Positions 33,945-44,701 are shown, counted from the stretch's first letter. The stretch is DNA of 64,000 nt from Fimbriiglobus sp043785105 (GCA_043785105.1 JAYVXO010000072.1:1-64000); one strand, 5' to 3'. The notes: a model not told the origin generated them from the letters alone. Numbers and translations: made by a program.

Positions 33945-36900
33945 ATGCGTTGGTTTATCACACTGCTTCTGCTTGTTTCGGTGACCGTCGGCGGGTTGTG
34001 GTTGGGGTTCGGAGATCGAATTCGCACGACTGTCATCGGGGTGTCACCGGGCAATTCGCCCACAGCCAAATCGTCGGCACGGCTGACGGAATTGGCCAAC
34101 GGCGGCGTGATTCAAGCGATCACGTTGACGCAACCGCAGCAACCGGCGCTCGTCTTGACCAAGAACGCCGACGGCACGTGGTCGCAGCCCGGCAACTGGC
34201 CGTTGCGGGATTCCGAAGTGGCGGTGTTGGTGAACGCCATCACCAGTCTGCGGTCGCGGTTCGACACGATCCCGGTGACCGGGGACAACTTCACGCCCTA
34301 CGGTCTTGCCCCGTCGCAGTTGCCGATTCAACTCAAAGTGGATGTTCGCAACGACGCCGTCACCCGCACGTTGACCCTGCTTATTGCCCAACCGGAATCG
34401 AAAGAATCCGACACCGCATTTTCGCGGACGACTTACATCCGCGTCGATCAGGAACCGGAAGTCGTTCGCCTCGGGCCGGACGTTTACACGCTGTTCGCCC
34501 GTTCGCCGGAAGTGTACCGCCGTCGGCAACTCTTCCCCGATGCGGAGCGGGTCAAGTTGAGCGGAGAAGCGTTTAACCTGAATCAGCCGCTCGCCGTTGC
34601 AGGTGGGCGGGTTGCGATTCTTGGGGATGCGTACAGCAGCGTAACAATTGAACGACTCACCGGCACGCCGACAACGGTGACGTTGAACCGCTCCAGCAAA
34701 ACACTTGAAGCGCGGCGCGACCCGGACCGCCCGAACGCGGAGCCGAGTATCAGCGCGAATCAATTGGCAGCGGCATGGTACTTTAGCATCCCGCGACCCG
34801 GCGTGAGCCAACGAGAGGCACTAACCCCAACCAGAATTCTGGACAACGTCGATCCCGCGAAGTTGCGGGCAGTGCTGACTGCCGTGCCGGAACTGTGGGT
34901 TGAATCGTTCATCCCAGCAAACAAAACGGTTGCCGAAACGGGACTCGACCAACCCGAACGCAGCATCAGCGTGACGCGGACCGACGGCAAAACGGTCACC
35001 GTGCTGTTGGGCAAGGTGTCGCGGAGCGTCACGCGTGTCGAAGAGGCCCCGCGCGTCACGCCCGGAATGCCGCCACAACAGCCGAAAGCCACGACCGAAG
35101 AATATCGCTACGCGAAGTTGAAGGACAACGACCTCGTGTTTGAACTGCGGGCGGACAAGCTCGACGCGATTTTCAGCGACCCGCAAGACTACCGCGACGC
35201 GGCGCTGGCCCACTTTGAAAGCGGCGAAGTGACCGGGGTGCAACTCGCAGTGCGCGGCAAGCCGCCGATCACCCTGACGAAGAAAGAGGGCAAGAAGGAC
35301 GCCGACCGCGACGACGAGAAACAAGACCGCTGGTATCTCGGGGACCAACTCGCGGAACCGGCGAAGGTGACGGAGCTTCTCGACCAACTCGGCAAGCTCG
35401 AAGCGAAGGGCAAAGACGCCATCTTTGATTTTGACGTGGCTAAGATCAAAGAATTTGAAATGGAAGCACCGGCGATTGTAGTCTCCGTCACGATCCAGCC
35501 CCGCACCGCCGCTGGCGACTCGCCATTGCCGTCGCGTAGTGTCTCGTACATGGTCGGCAAAGCAGATGCTGAAAAGAAGAAACTGGCGGTTAAAGTGTTG
35601 CCACGACAACGGCTGAACTTGGTCGATGACGCCGTGTTGAAACTCATCGACCGCCCCGCGTTGGCCTACCGCAGCCGCAAGCTGTTCGACACGGTCGATG
35701 TCAAGCTCGAAACCCTTGTGGTGAAGCGGGACAACGGTGACACGTTCGCGCTAACCGGGTCTCCCAAGAAAGTCCCCGCCATCGGCACGGCGTGGAAGCT
35801 CACGCAGCCGATTGCGATGTCTGCCGACGAGGGCAAGGCGGACCAACTGGCCAATACCTTATCACGCCTGGAAGTCGTCGAGTACGTCGATGACGCGGCG
35901 AAGCCGGAGGACGTGGAGAAAAAATACGGCTTGGCGAAGCCGCGCTTCACAGTTGATCTCGGCTTCAACGGTCCGGGTGCCAAACCGCAGAAGCTTGAAG
36001 TCGGCGCCGTTCGAGAAACGAAACCCGAAGCGTATGCGCGGCTCAACGGCACCGGCAGCGTCTTCAGCATTCCCAAGACGCTGGTTGATTCCCTGGAAAG
36101 CGGCGCGCTGGCGTTGTTGGCACCGCAACTGTGGTCCGTGCCGACGGACAAAATGCGGTCGGTCGAAATCACTCGTGGTCAGCCGGATGAAAAGTACGCG
36201 ATCAAGTTCGACAACGGGCAGTGGAAGTTGAGCGGTCCGTTCGACGCGACAGTGCCGAAGCCGACGGTAGACCCGCTCATCGCCGCCGTCGCGGAGTTGA
36301 AGGCGGACAAGTTTGAAACGTTGACGGTCACGGACCCGGCGAAGTACGGCTTCGACAAGCCCGCCCTGCGCGTCGTGCTGCAGTACCTCGAAACCGTTCC
36401 GATGATGGCCGAGCAGCCCACGAACCGCACGCTGGTCATCGGCAAGCCGACACCGGAGGGAACGAGCCGCTACGCCAAGGTCGAAGGCGGCACGAACCCC
36501 GCCGTGTTCACTGTGCCGGAAGTCGTGTTGAAATCGACCGACAAGCCCGCCCTGGAACTGCTCGATAAATCGCTGCTGTCGCTCGACCCGGCCAAGATCG
36601 CCACGGTGCAAATCACGACCGCTACCGCCGACAATAACGTCACGTTAACTAAGGACGACAAGGGCACCTGGAAGCCGACCGGCGCCAACTTCACCGTGGA
36701 CGGGCCGACCGTGCAGGGGCTGACGTTCCTGGCGGCACGCCCCCCGGTGTCGCGGATCGCGGCTTACGGTTCCAACGTGAAGTGGGCGGATTTCGGGTTG
36801 GACAAACCGGAGTTCACCATCACGATCGAACTCCCGACCACGCCGCCCGAAGTGGCCGCGAAGCACACCCTGAAACTCGGCAAAGCCGAGCCGACCGGCG

Positions 36901-38243
36901 AACGCTATGTGCGGGTGGATGACGGCTTGGCTGTTGGCGTGCTGCCCGCCCGCGCCGCCGAATCGCTGGCACGCGGTAAGCTCGATTTCGTGGATCGCAC
37001 CCTGTTGACTTTTGATCCCGCGCAACTCACAGCCGTGCTTCGTTCCAAGGGGAAGGACGAACTCGAATTGACCCAAACCGGCGTCGTCTGGGAGATCGTG
37101 AAACCGGCCAAGCAGAAGGCGGACAAGCAAACCCTGGAAGAACTCGCGGACCAACTCAGCCGGTTGCGGGCGGTGAAAGTCGCCGCGTTCGCGCCGACCG
37201 ATCTCGACAAACCTTACGGCCTGAAAGAACCCGCCGCGATTGTCACCCTGAAACTCGGTACGGACAAACCCGAAACGAAGGTGCTGAAAATTGGCGCACC
37301 CGTTGACGCGGCGAAACCGGACGGCGACCGTTACGCGATGGTCGATCCCCAGACCGTCGGCGTTTTGGCCGGACCAGTGGCGAAGAAGCTGTTGTCTGAC
37401 GCGATCAAATTCCGCGACAAGTCATTGGCGAAATTCGTGGACGCGGACAAGCTGACCCTGGAACGCGGCGACCGCAAGGTGACGTTCGCTAAAGTCGCCG
37501 GGACGTGGAAGGTCACGGAGCCGACGACGGCGGACGCGGAGCAAACCGAGATCGACGAACTCGTTAACGCCCTGGCGAACCTGCGGGCCGATGAAATTCT
37601 CGCCGACAAGCCGGAGACGTTGGAAGAGTTCGGCCTGAAGAACCCCGACGCGAAGTGGCAACTGTTCGCCGACGACAAGCCGGTGCTGACGCTGTTGCTG
37701 GGGTCCAAAGAAAAAGACGGCAACCGCGTTTACGCGATGATCGACAAAGGTAACTTGGTCGCGCTGCTCGACCCGATCCTAACCGGCAAAGTTCTTGGCG
37801 AATACCGCAAGCGCGCCGTCTGGACGGACGTGGATGCGTCCCAAGTCGAATCCGTCGTCATCAGTTCCGGCACGTCGAACGTCGTGCTGCAAAAGATGGG
37901 AACGGACTGGCGCGACCCCACCAAGCCCGATGAGAAGATCGACCCCGCCAAAGTCACGGAGTTCCTGGCCGCCTTCGCCGCCTTAAAAGCCGAACGGTAT
38001 GCCAGTGACAAAGACGCCAAGCTCGGCCTGTACGGTCTCGAAAAACCGCAACGGGTCATCGTCATCAATCAAAAGGGCAGCGTGACGAAAACCCTGCAAC
38101 TCGGTGGCCCAGAAGGCACCAGCGCCGGCAAACGGGTTTACGCCAAAGTTGCCGACCCCACCCGCACCGACGTGTTCATCCTGAGCGACACCGACACTGC
38201 GAAGCTGATGGCGACGAGTTTCGCGGGGAAGAAGAAAGAGTGA
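33945..38243 (+). CDS. giant DUF4340 repeat protein
   Basis: The 1432-residue product has an N-terminal membrane anchor (residues 4-25) and then about eight DUF4340-like units of roughly 150-180 residues. Each unit has a strand-rich segment, a line such as GTWKVTEPTTADAEQTEIDE or GQWKLSGPFD, a helical stretch like LVNALANLRADEIL, and a YGLxKP motif (YGLAKP, YGFDKP, YGLKEP, YGLEKP). DUF4340 proteins are usually 300-500 residues. It follows the ABC/GldG genes in the usual order and probably lies outside the inner membrane. Substrate unknown. Confidence 0.87.
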   Translation: MRWFITLLLLVSVTVGGLWLGFGDRIRTTVIGVSPGNSPTAKSSARLTELANGGVIQAITLTQPQQPALVLTKNADGTWSQPGNWPLRDSEVAVLVNAITSLRSRFDTIPVTGDNFTPYGLAPSQLPIQLKVDVRNDAVTRTLTLLIAQPESKESDTAFSRTTYIRVDQEPEVVRLGPDVYTLFARSPEVYRRRQLFPDAERVKLSGEAFNLNQPLAVAGGRVAILGDAYSSVTIERLTGTPTTVTLNRSSKTLEARRDPDRPNAEPSISANQLAAAWYFSIPRPGVSQREALTPTRILDNVDPAKLRAVLTAVPELWVESFIPANKTVAETGLDQPERSISVTRTDGKTVTVLLGKVSRSVTRVEEAPRVTPGMPPQQPKATTEEYRYAKLKDNDLVFELRADKLDAIFSDPQDYRDAALAHFESGEVTGVQLAVRGKPPITLTKKEGKKDADRDDEKQDRWYLGDQLAEPAKVTELLDQLGKLEAKGKDAIFDFDVAKIKEFEMEAPAIVVSVTIQPRTAAGDSPLPSRSVSYMVGKADAEKKKLAVKVLPRQRLNLVDDAVLKLIDRPALAYRSRKLFDTVDVKLETLVVKRDNGDTFALTGSPKKVPAIGTAWKLTQPIAMSADEGKADQLANTLSRLEVVEYVDDAAKPEDVEKKYGLAKPRFTVDLGFNGPGAKPQKLEVGAVRETKPEAYARLNGTGSVFSIPKTLVDSLESGALALLAPQLWSVPTDKMRSVEITRGQPDEKYAIKFDNGQWKLSGPFDATVPKPTVDPLIAAVAELKADKFETLTVTDPAKYGFDKPALRVVLQYLETVPMMAEQPTNRTLVIGKPTPEGTSRYAKVEGGTNPAVFTVPEVVLKSTDKPALELLDKSLLSLDPAKIATVQITTATADNNVTLTKDDKGTWKPTGANFTVDGPTVQGLTFLAARPPVSRIAAYGSNVKWADFGLDKPEFTITIELPTTPPEVAAKHTLKLGKAEPTGERYVRVDDGLAVGVLPARAAESLARGKLDFVDRTLLTFDPAQLTAVLRSKGKDELELTQTGVVWEIVKPAKQKADKQTLEELADQLSRLRAVKVAAFAPTDLDKPYGLKEPAAIVTLKLGTDKPETKVLKIGAPVDAAKPDGDRYAMVDPQTVGVLAGPVAKKLLSDAIKFRDKSLAKFVDADKLTLERGDRKVTFAKVAGTWKVTEPTTADAEQTEIDELVNALANLRADEILADKPETLEEFGLKNPDAKWQLFADDKPVLTLLLGSKEKDGNRVYAMIDKGNLVALLDPILTGKVLGEYRKRAVWTDVDASQVESVVISSGTSNVVLQKMGTDWRDPTKPDEKIDPAKVTEFLAAFAALKAERYASDKDAKLGLYGLEKPQRVIVINQKGSVTKTLQLGGPEGTSAGKRVYAKVADPTRTDVFILSDTDTAKLMATSFAGKKKE

Positions 38244-38353
38244 CGCAGAGTTGATGCAACTGATTTGGTTAAGATACCCAATCTCGTGGCCGGGGGTGTG
38301 ACTATAGATAGGGCGTCACTTGATGTTCCGTCGATTCACCCGAGGTCACGACT

Positions 38354-38563
38354 ATGTCTAAGTCCTTGCTCAAGACGCTCAGCAACGTTTGCTTCGTCAT
38401 GGGTTTCGCGTCAATCATTGCGTCGATTTTAGTGTGGGTGCTGTACAAGGAACCGGACGCTGCGCACGGCGAGCGGTTCGGCATATTCGTCGGGTTGTGG
38501 GCGCCGACGTTCTTTGCCCTGTGCGATCGCTTTGACCGCTACGCCGCCAAGCAATTGTCGTAA
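38354..38563 (+). CDS. small membrane protein
   Basis: The 69-residue product has two hydrophobic segments (about 12-30 and 43-58) and a charged C-terminus. GAGG lies eight bases before ATG 38354, supporting translation. No family recognised. It stands alone between the DUF4340 operon and the PEP-CTERM gene. Confidence 0.6.
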   Translation: MSKSLLKTLSNVCFVMGFASIIASILVWVLYKEPDAAHGERFGIFVGLWAPTFFALCDRFDRYAAKQLS

Positions 38564-38757
38564 GTGCCGATCGCTAAACCGTTTACTGCCGTGTTCCCGT
38601 ACTGATCCTGCGGCGACTCCACGCTAGGCGATAAAGTCATTTGTTTTCGCAACATCTGAATTTCGATTACATCCGTATCACTTACACCTTGTGCTGTGGC
38701 TGAACCATCAGTCGTTGGTGGGTCACAGCTAATCATACCCGTACCTGGAGCTACGAA

Positions 38758-39456
38758 ATGATCGGTTTACTTGGCAAATCCGTAGGGTTTGGTCGCACCA
38801 GTGCGACCCGAATTGGGGCGATGATTTTCGCGGGCATGATTTTGCTAATTTTTAACCAGCCTGCGATGGCAAGCTTTGTGACTCGCAACGTAAACGTGAC
38901 CCTGAATGCGGCTAACTTCGAGTCGTACAACTTAGATGTCGATAACAACGGGACGACGGACTTCACCTTCACGGCGGCTTTCTCCTCGGACCCCGTTGTT
39001 TCGGTTGGGTTTGATGTGGTGGACTTCCAGTTCGGCACGAACAACGCTGTCGTGATCGACGGTGTATCGAACGGCTTCCCCACCGCGACCCTTCTGGTTG
39101 AGGGCAACACGGTGTCTTCCGCAAACACGTTTTCCAGGCCAGCGTTCGATCAGGGCAACCTCTTCTTCTTCGTCAGTGGTGACCCGCCGTCCGGCAACTT
39201 TGAGGGCCGAACGGGGTTCTTGGGGTTGCGGTTCGACCGACCGGAAGGGACTGTGTTCGGCTTCGCCCAGATCACAGTCAATAGCCGGACTGCGCTCGTT
39301 AACCCCCTCGGCTTAACGATCGGCGCCGTTGGCTTTGAATCCGCGCCGGGCCAGCCAGTCACGATCCCCGTCCCCGAACCCGGCTCGGCGATGGCAATGC
39401 TAATCGGCCTTTGCGGACTGGTCCCAGCCGCATGGCGGTACCGACGAGTTCTATGA
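38758..39456 (+). CDS. PEP-CTERM sorting-domain protein
   Basis: The 232-residue secreted product has an N-terminal signal peptide (about 18-40, ending PAMA), a beta-rich middle, and a C-terminal sorting signal: VPEPGSAMAMLIGLCGLV followed by an Arg-rich end WRYRR. The tail is the PEP-CTERM signal recognised by exosortase, which anchors or releases proteins in exopolysaccharide-producing bacteria. GGAG precedes ATG 38758. It contains YNLDVDNNGTTDFTF, a possible calcium site. An EpsI-like gene lies at 61.7 kb. Confidence 0.88.
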   Translation: MIGLLGKSVGFGRTSATRIGAMIFAGMILLIFNQPAMASFVTRNVNVTLNAANFESYNLDVDNNGTTDFTFTAAFSSDPVVSVGFDVVDFQFGTNNAVVIDGVSNGFPTATLLVEGNTVSSANTFSRPAFDQGNLFFFVSGDPPSGNFEGRTGFLGLRFDRPEGTVFGFAQITVNSRTALVNPLGLTIGAVGFESAPGQPVTIPVPEPGSAMAMLIGLCGLVPAAWRYRRVL

Positions 39457-39793
39457 TTTCTCGCCTAGCCCAATGTGACAGTAACCCGTTGATGGCCTCG
39501 GAGTTTCCGGTCGCCTTCAACGGGTTGCTTGATTGAAGTTGGATCGTGTGACCACGTTCGGATTGAACATAATAAAGCCAAAACATCCTTTTTATTCCGC
39601 CGAAACACTGCGGCGCTCGATACAGTATGTGCTGGCAATCACTTCATCTTGTTCCAAATACAGGGCCGTCATAGTGAACACCTGCTCGTATGTGGGGGGT
39701 CAGGCGAACCCTAACATAACGCCTCGTGTTTGACGTGTGACCAGACTGTGCAACAACGATCACCGGCGGGTGGCCACGAAACGGTAGGAATGG
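39457..39793. other. intergenic stretch without recognisable feature
   Basis: No credible gene. Short open frames on both strands look incidental. No member of the window's repeat families was found here. Confidence 0.5.
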
Positions 39794-42700
39794 ATGATGC
39801 GGGAGAGTTCATCTTCAATCACGGTTGAACGCGATTTTCAGCAGCAACTGCGTGACCTGAACGCGGCGTTGTTGGTCTCGACTCTCAAGCAGCAGGAGTT
39901 GATCGAGAAGGCGGCGGCGGCCGAGGCGGCGCTTGCCGCGAGCGAGCGCCGCGTCCGCGCGCTGTTCGATCGCGGGCCACTTGCGATGTATACCTGTGTT
40001 GCCTCCGGTACGGTCCAAGAATTCAACGCCAGCGCCGTCGTACTCTGGGGGCGCGAACCGAAGCGAGGCGACCCGAGCGAGCGGTTTTGCGGCTCGTTCA
40101 AGTTGTTCCGCCCCGACGGCACGCCGCTGCCCCACGACCTCACCCCGATGGCCGACGTGGTGAGCGGGAAAATCCCGTCGGCGCACGGCGTGGAAGTCGT
40201 CCTGGAGCGGCCCGACGGGTCGCGGGTCACCGTTCTCGCCAACATCGTGCCGTTGAAAGACGACCGGGGGAAAATCACCGGCGCGATGAATTGCCTTTAC
40301 GACATCACCGACCGCCGGTTGGCGGACGAGGCCTTGCACGCGAGCGAGGCGTTCAACCGCAGCATTATCGAAAGCAGCCCCGACTGCATCAAGGTTCTGG
40401 ACCTCGACGGCAATTTGCTGTCGATACTGTGCGGGCACGACCTGCTCGGCATCGAAGATGTCCGCCCGTACTTGAACACATCGTGGATCAACTTTTGGGA
40501 AGGCGACGATCGTCGCGCGGCCCGTGCGGCCGTGCAACGGGCGGGCGAAGCGTCGGGCGGTGGTGCCGCAAACTTCGTCGGCTATTTCCGCACGCTGCGC
40601 GGGGAACCCAAGTGGTGGGACGTGGCGATTTCGCCGATCCTCGACGCGGCCGGCCAACCCGCCCAACTGCTTGCCGTGTCGCGTGACGTGACCGACCGCA
40701 AGCGGGCGGAACTGAACCTCGCGTTTCTCGCCTCCGTCAACCAGGATCTCGCGCAGTTCACGGACGTGGACGACATGATCCGGACCGTCGGCGCGAAGAT
40801 CGGCGCGTACCTCGATCTCTCGCTCTGTGCGTTCGTCGAGGTCGATGAAGCGGCGGACGAGGTGGTAATCTTCCACGACTGGCACCGGGCCGACGTGCCG
40901 GGCTTGGTCGGCGTGCATCGCTTGGCGGATTTCGTGGAAGGGGCGTTCATCCGCGAGGCGCGGGCGGGAGAACTGATCGTGGTGCGTGACACGGCCACGG
41001 ACCCGCGCACGACCCCGGAGAAATTCGCGGCGCTCAAAATCGCGTCGTTCCTCTGCGCGCCGCTGATCCGGGACGGGCAGTGGCGGTTCGCGCTGGGCCT
41101 CTACCGTTCCGAGGCCTACGACTGGCGGGAGGACGAAATCGAACTCGCGCGCGAATTGACCGCGCGCATTTGGACGCAATTGGAACACCTCCGGGCCGAA
41201 ACCGCGCTGCACGAGAGCGAAGCGCGCTACCGCACCCTGTTCGATTCGATCGACGAAGGCTTCTGCGTCATCGAAATGATCTTCGACGAACGCGGACACC
41301 CGGTCGATTACCGCTTCTTGGAAGTGAACCCGACGTTCGCGAGGCAGACCGGATTGCACGAGGCGACGGGCAAACGGATGCGCGAGCTCGTCCCGGACCT
41401 CGAAGAGCACTGGTTCGAGATCTACGGCCGAGTCGCGCTCACCGGCGAACCGGTCCGCTCCGTCAACGAATCGAAATTGATGGACGGCCGCTGGTTCGAC
41501 TTCTACGCCTGTCGGGTCGGCGATCCGCACAGCCGGAAAGTCGCCATCGTTTTCAACGACATCACCGAACGCCTCCGCGCCGAAAAATTGCTGCGGCAAA
41601 ACCACGACACCTTCTTCAACTTGATCGAGAACGCACCCTTCGGTGTCTACGTCTTGGATGCGGAATTTCGGATGCGGCAAGCCAGTCACGCCTCGCGGAA
41701 GGCGTTCGCCAGTGTCCACCCGCTGATCGGCCGCGACTTCGCGGAAGTCGTGCGGACGGTCTGGCCTGAACCCTTCGCCACGGAAGCGATCGGGCACTTC
41801 CGCGACACGCTGAACACCGGCAAGCCGTTCGCCATGCCGAACAGCACCGAACAGCGTCTCGATGTCCCCGGCGTCGAATCCTACGACTGGAAGATCGAAC
41901 GCATCACCCTCCCCGACGGGCAGTACGGCGTCGTCTGCTATTTTTACGACATCTCCGAACGGAAGCAGATCGAAGACGCCTTGCGTGCGAGCCAGTCGCG
42001 CCTGCGCCACGCGGCGAACGCGGCCGGGCTGACCTACGTCGAGGTGGACCTTGCGAGCAACGTCGCGCGGACGGCGGAGAACTTCGCGGCGGTCATGGGC
42101 TACGCCATACCGCCCGAGAAAGAAGCCGACGTATTGGTGGGAAGTCGGCTCCTGCTCGACCACGTCGTGCCGGACGACCGCCCGAGTGTCGAGGCCGCGC
42201 TGCGGGACTTCTCCGCCGGCCGGCGCGTCGGCAAGATTGATTACCGCGTTCTCGGCGACGATCGGGTCGAGCGCCACGTCGAGAGCGAGTGGTTCATCGA
42301 GTTCGCTCCGAACGGCGAACCGCTGAAAACCTTTGCCACCAACCTGGATGTCACCGAGCGCAAGCGGGCGGAACAAAAGTTTCGCGGCCTGTTAGAGTCC
42401 GCGCCGGACGCGATGGTGATTATCGACGGCGAAGGGCGGATTGCGCTGATTAACGCCCAAACGGAAAAACTGTTCGGCTATGCCCGAGGCGAACTCGTCG
42501 GGATGCCCGTCGAGGTACTCATCCCGCAGCGGTTCCACGACCGTCACCCCGGCCACCGCCACAGTTTTTTCGGGGAACCCAAGCTGCGGCCGATGGGCGC
42601 CGGTCGGGAACTGTGGGCGGCACGCCAAGACGGGACCGAGTTTCAAGTGGAGATTAGCTTAAGCCCCCTGGAAACCGAGTCGGGCGTTCTCGTCACCGCC

Positions 42701-44668
42701 GCCATCCGCGACATTACCATGCGCAAGAAGTCCGAGGAGGCGTTGCGGGAGTCGCAGCGCTTCCTACGCTCCTCCCTCGACGCTCTGTCGGGCCACATCG
42801 CCGTCCTGGACGAAGCGGGCACGATCTTGGAAGTCAACGAGGCGTGGCGCCGGTTCGCCGACGAGAACCAGTTCACTGGTACCAACTACGGGGTCGGGGC
42901 CAGTTACCTCCAGGACGAAGCGCAGATGTCCCCCGAGGAGTGCAACCTGTGGCCGTGCGTCGAGGGCATCCGCGACGTGATCGCCGGGCGGCTCGCCCGC
43001 TTTGAACTGGAGTACCCCTGCCACGCCGCGACGGAACAGCGCTGGTACATGATGCGGGTCACGCGGTTCCAAAGTCCGGGGCCGGCGCGGATCGTGATCG
43101 TCCACGACAACATCACCGAACGCAAGCGGGCCGAAGTGCTGTTGCGGCAGAATCACGACACGTTCTACAACTTGATCGAGAACGCGCCGTTCGGCCTGTA
43201 CATCGTTGACGCGCAGTTTCGCATGGTGCAAGTCAGTGCCGCTTCGCAGAACATCTTCCGCAACATTCACCAGCTGATCGGCCGCGACTTTGAAGAGATC
43301 ATGACGATACTCTGGCCCGAAGAGTTCGTCCGGTTGGCGATCGGTCGCTTCCGCCACACGCTGGACACCGGCGAGCCGTTCGCCATGCCGAACTTCACCG
43401 AACAGCGTAAGGATAACGCCGACGTGGAATCCTACGACTGGAAGATCGAGCGCGTTACCCTTCCCGACGGGGAGTACGGCGTCGTGTGCTATTTTTACGA
43501 CATCAGCGAACGCAAACGGGCCGAACTGAAAAGGCAGGAGCATACCGAAACCCTCGCCGACCTGCACCGCCGCAAGGACGAGTTCTTGGCGATGCTGAGC
43601 CACGAACTCCGCAACCCGCTCGCCCCGATCTCGAACGCCGTGCAACTCCTGCGGCTCCAGACCGGCGAGGATCCCGTCCAACGGCAAGCCCGCACCATGA
43701 TCGAGCGGCAAGTGACGCAACTGACCCGCCTGATCGACGACCTGATGGAAGTGTCCCGCATCACGACGGGCCGGGTCCACCTCCGCCTGGACCGGGTCGC
43801 CGTGGGCGGGATCGTGGAACGGGCGGTGGAGACGGCCGCGCCGATGATGGACCAGCGCCGCCACGTCTTGTCGGTGAACGTGCCGCAGGAACCGATCTGG
43901 CTGCACGCCGACGCGGGCCGGCTGGAACAAGTCGTGGTCAACCTGCTGACCAACGCCGCCAAGTACACCGAGGAGGGCGGGCGGATCTGGCTGACCGTCG
44001 AACAGGACGGCGCGGAGGCGGTGCTCCGGCTACGGGACACGGGCGTCGGGATCGCCCCCGAACTGCTGCCGCGCGTCTTCGACCTGTTCACCCAGGCGGA
44101 ACGGTCGCTGGACCGCGCGCAGGGCGGGCTAGGCATCGGGCTGGCGTTGGTGCAACGCTTGGTGGAATTGCACGGCGGGCGGGTGGCGGTCACCAGTTCG
44201 TTGGGGCACGGCAGTGAGTTCGTCGTGCGGCTCCCGGTGGCCGTTCCCGACGTTCCGCACCCGCCACCGACGCCGAACGACGCGGTCGTGTCAGGCCCGT
44301 CGGCCTTGCGCGTGTTGGTGGTGGACGACAACGTTGATGCCGCTGAAAGTCTGGCACTATTGTTGCGCGTGTTCGGGCACGACGTGTGGACGGCCCACAC
44401 CGGCCCGACCGGCGTGGATGCGGCCATCAACCACCGCCCGGATGTCGTGTTGCTCGACATCGGCTTACCGGAACTCGACGGCTTCCAGGTGGCCAAGCGG
44501 ATCCGCCAACAGCCTGCCCACAAGAACACCATACTGGTCGCGCTGACCGGCTACAGCCAGGAAACCGATCGTGAGCGATCCCTAGACGCCGGCTTCGATC
44601 ACCACTTGGTCAAGCCCGCCGACTTCGGCCAGGTGCAAGAAATCTTGGCCGCCGTGAAGGCGACCTAA
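39794..44668 (+). CDS. multi-PAS hybrid sensor histidine kinase
   Basis: The 1624-residue cytoplasmic product has no obvious membrane helix. It has about eight PAS domains and one GAF domain (about 310-460). The HisKA box MLSHELRNPLAPISNA has His1270; the ATPase motifs are NLLTNAAKY, DTGVGIAPELL and GLGIGLALVQRLV; the C-terminal receiver has phospho-acceptor Asp1555 in VLLDIGLPELDG. Two PAS segments (about 603-720 and 1115-1235) are near duplicates. It is unpaired: no output regulator adjoins. A soluble multi-signal sensor is the best reading; the ligand is unknown. Confidence 0.9.
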   Translation: MMRESSSSITVERDFQQQLRDLNAALLVSTLKQQELIEKAAAAEAALAASERRVRALFDRGPLAMYTCVASGTVQEFNASAVVLWGREPKRGDPSERFCGSFKLFRPDGTPLPHDLTPMADVVSGKIPSAHGVEVVLERPDGSRVTVLANIVPLKDDRGKITGAMNCLYDITDRRLADEALHASEAFNRSIIESSPDCIKVLDLDGNLLSILCGHDLLGIEDVRPYLNTSWINFWEGDDRRAARAAVQRAGEASGGGAANFVGYFRTLRGEPKWWDVAISPILDAAGQPAQLLAVSRDVTDRKRAELNLAFLASVNQDLAQFTDVDDMIRTVGAKIGAYLDLSLCAFVEVDEAADEVVIFHDWHRADVPGLVGVHRLADFVEGAFIREARAGELIVVRDTATDPRTTPEKFAALKIASFLCAPLIRDGQWRFALGLYRSEAYDWREDEIELARELTARIWTQLEHLRAETALHESEARYRTLFDSIDEGFCVIEMIFDERGHPVDYRFLEVNPTFARQTGLHEATGKRMRELVPDLEEHWFEIYGRVALTGEPVRSVNESKLMDGRWFDFYACRVGDPHSRKVAIVFNDITERLRAEKLLRQNHDTFFNLIENAPFGVYVLDAEFRMRQASHASRKAFASVHPLIGRDFAEVVRTVWPEPFATEAIGHFRDTLNTGKPFAMPNSTEQRLDVPGVESYDWKIERITLPDGQYGVVCYFYDISERKQIEDALRASQSRLRHAANAAGLTYVEVDLASNVARTAENFAAVMGYAIPPEKEADVLVGSRLLLDHVVPDDRPSVEAALRDFSAGRRVGKIDYRVLGDDRVERHVESEWFIEFAPNGEPLKTFATNLDVTERKRAEQKFRGLLESAPDAMVIIDGEGRIALINAQTEKLFGYARGELVGMPVEVLIPQRFHDRHPGHRHSFFGEPKLRPMGAGRELWAARQDGTEFQVEISLSPLETESGVLVTAAIRDITMRKKSEEALRESQRFLRSSLDALSGHIAVLDEAGTILEVNEAWRRFADENQFTGTNYGVGASYLQDEAQMSPEECNLWPCVEGIRDVIAGRLARFELEYPCHAATEQRWYMMRVTRFQSPGPARIVIVHDNITERKRAEVLLRQNHDTFYNLIENAPFGLYIVDAQFRMVQVSAASQNIFRNIHQLIGRDFEEIMTILWPEEFVRLAIGRFRHTLDTGEPFAMPNFTEQRKDNADVESYDWKIERVTLPDGEYGVVCYFYDISERKRAELKRQEHTETLADLHRRKDEFLAMLSHELRNPLAPISNAVQLLRLQTGEDPVQRQARTMIERQVTQLTRLIDDLMEVSRITTGRVHLRLDRVAVGGIVERAVETAAPMMDQRRHVLSVNVPQEPIWLHADAGRLEQVVVNLLTNAAKYTEEGGRIWLTVEQDGAEAVLRLRDTGVGIAPELLPRVFDLFTQAERSLDRAQGGLGIGLALVQRLVELHGGRVAVTSSLGHGSEFVVRLPVAVPDVPHPPPTPNDAVVSGPSALRVLVVDDNVDAAESLALLLRVFGHDVWTAHTGPTGVDAAINHRPDVVLLDIGLPELDGFQVAKRIRQQPAHKNTILVALTGYSQETDRERSLDAGFDHHLVKPADFGQVQEILAAVKAT

Positions 44669-44701
44669 CCCCACGAAGCGGGCGACGGAGATGTCGGCAA
44701 C

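Noticed and set aside
39815..42376. 853-residue open frame on the minus strand
   Set aside because: It is fully antisense to the multi-PAS kinase, which has clear domains and motifs; long antisense frames are expected in GC-rich genes. The antisense product has no recognisable domain.
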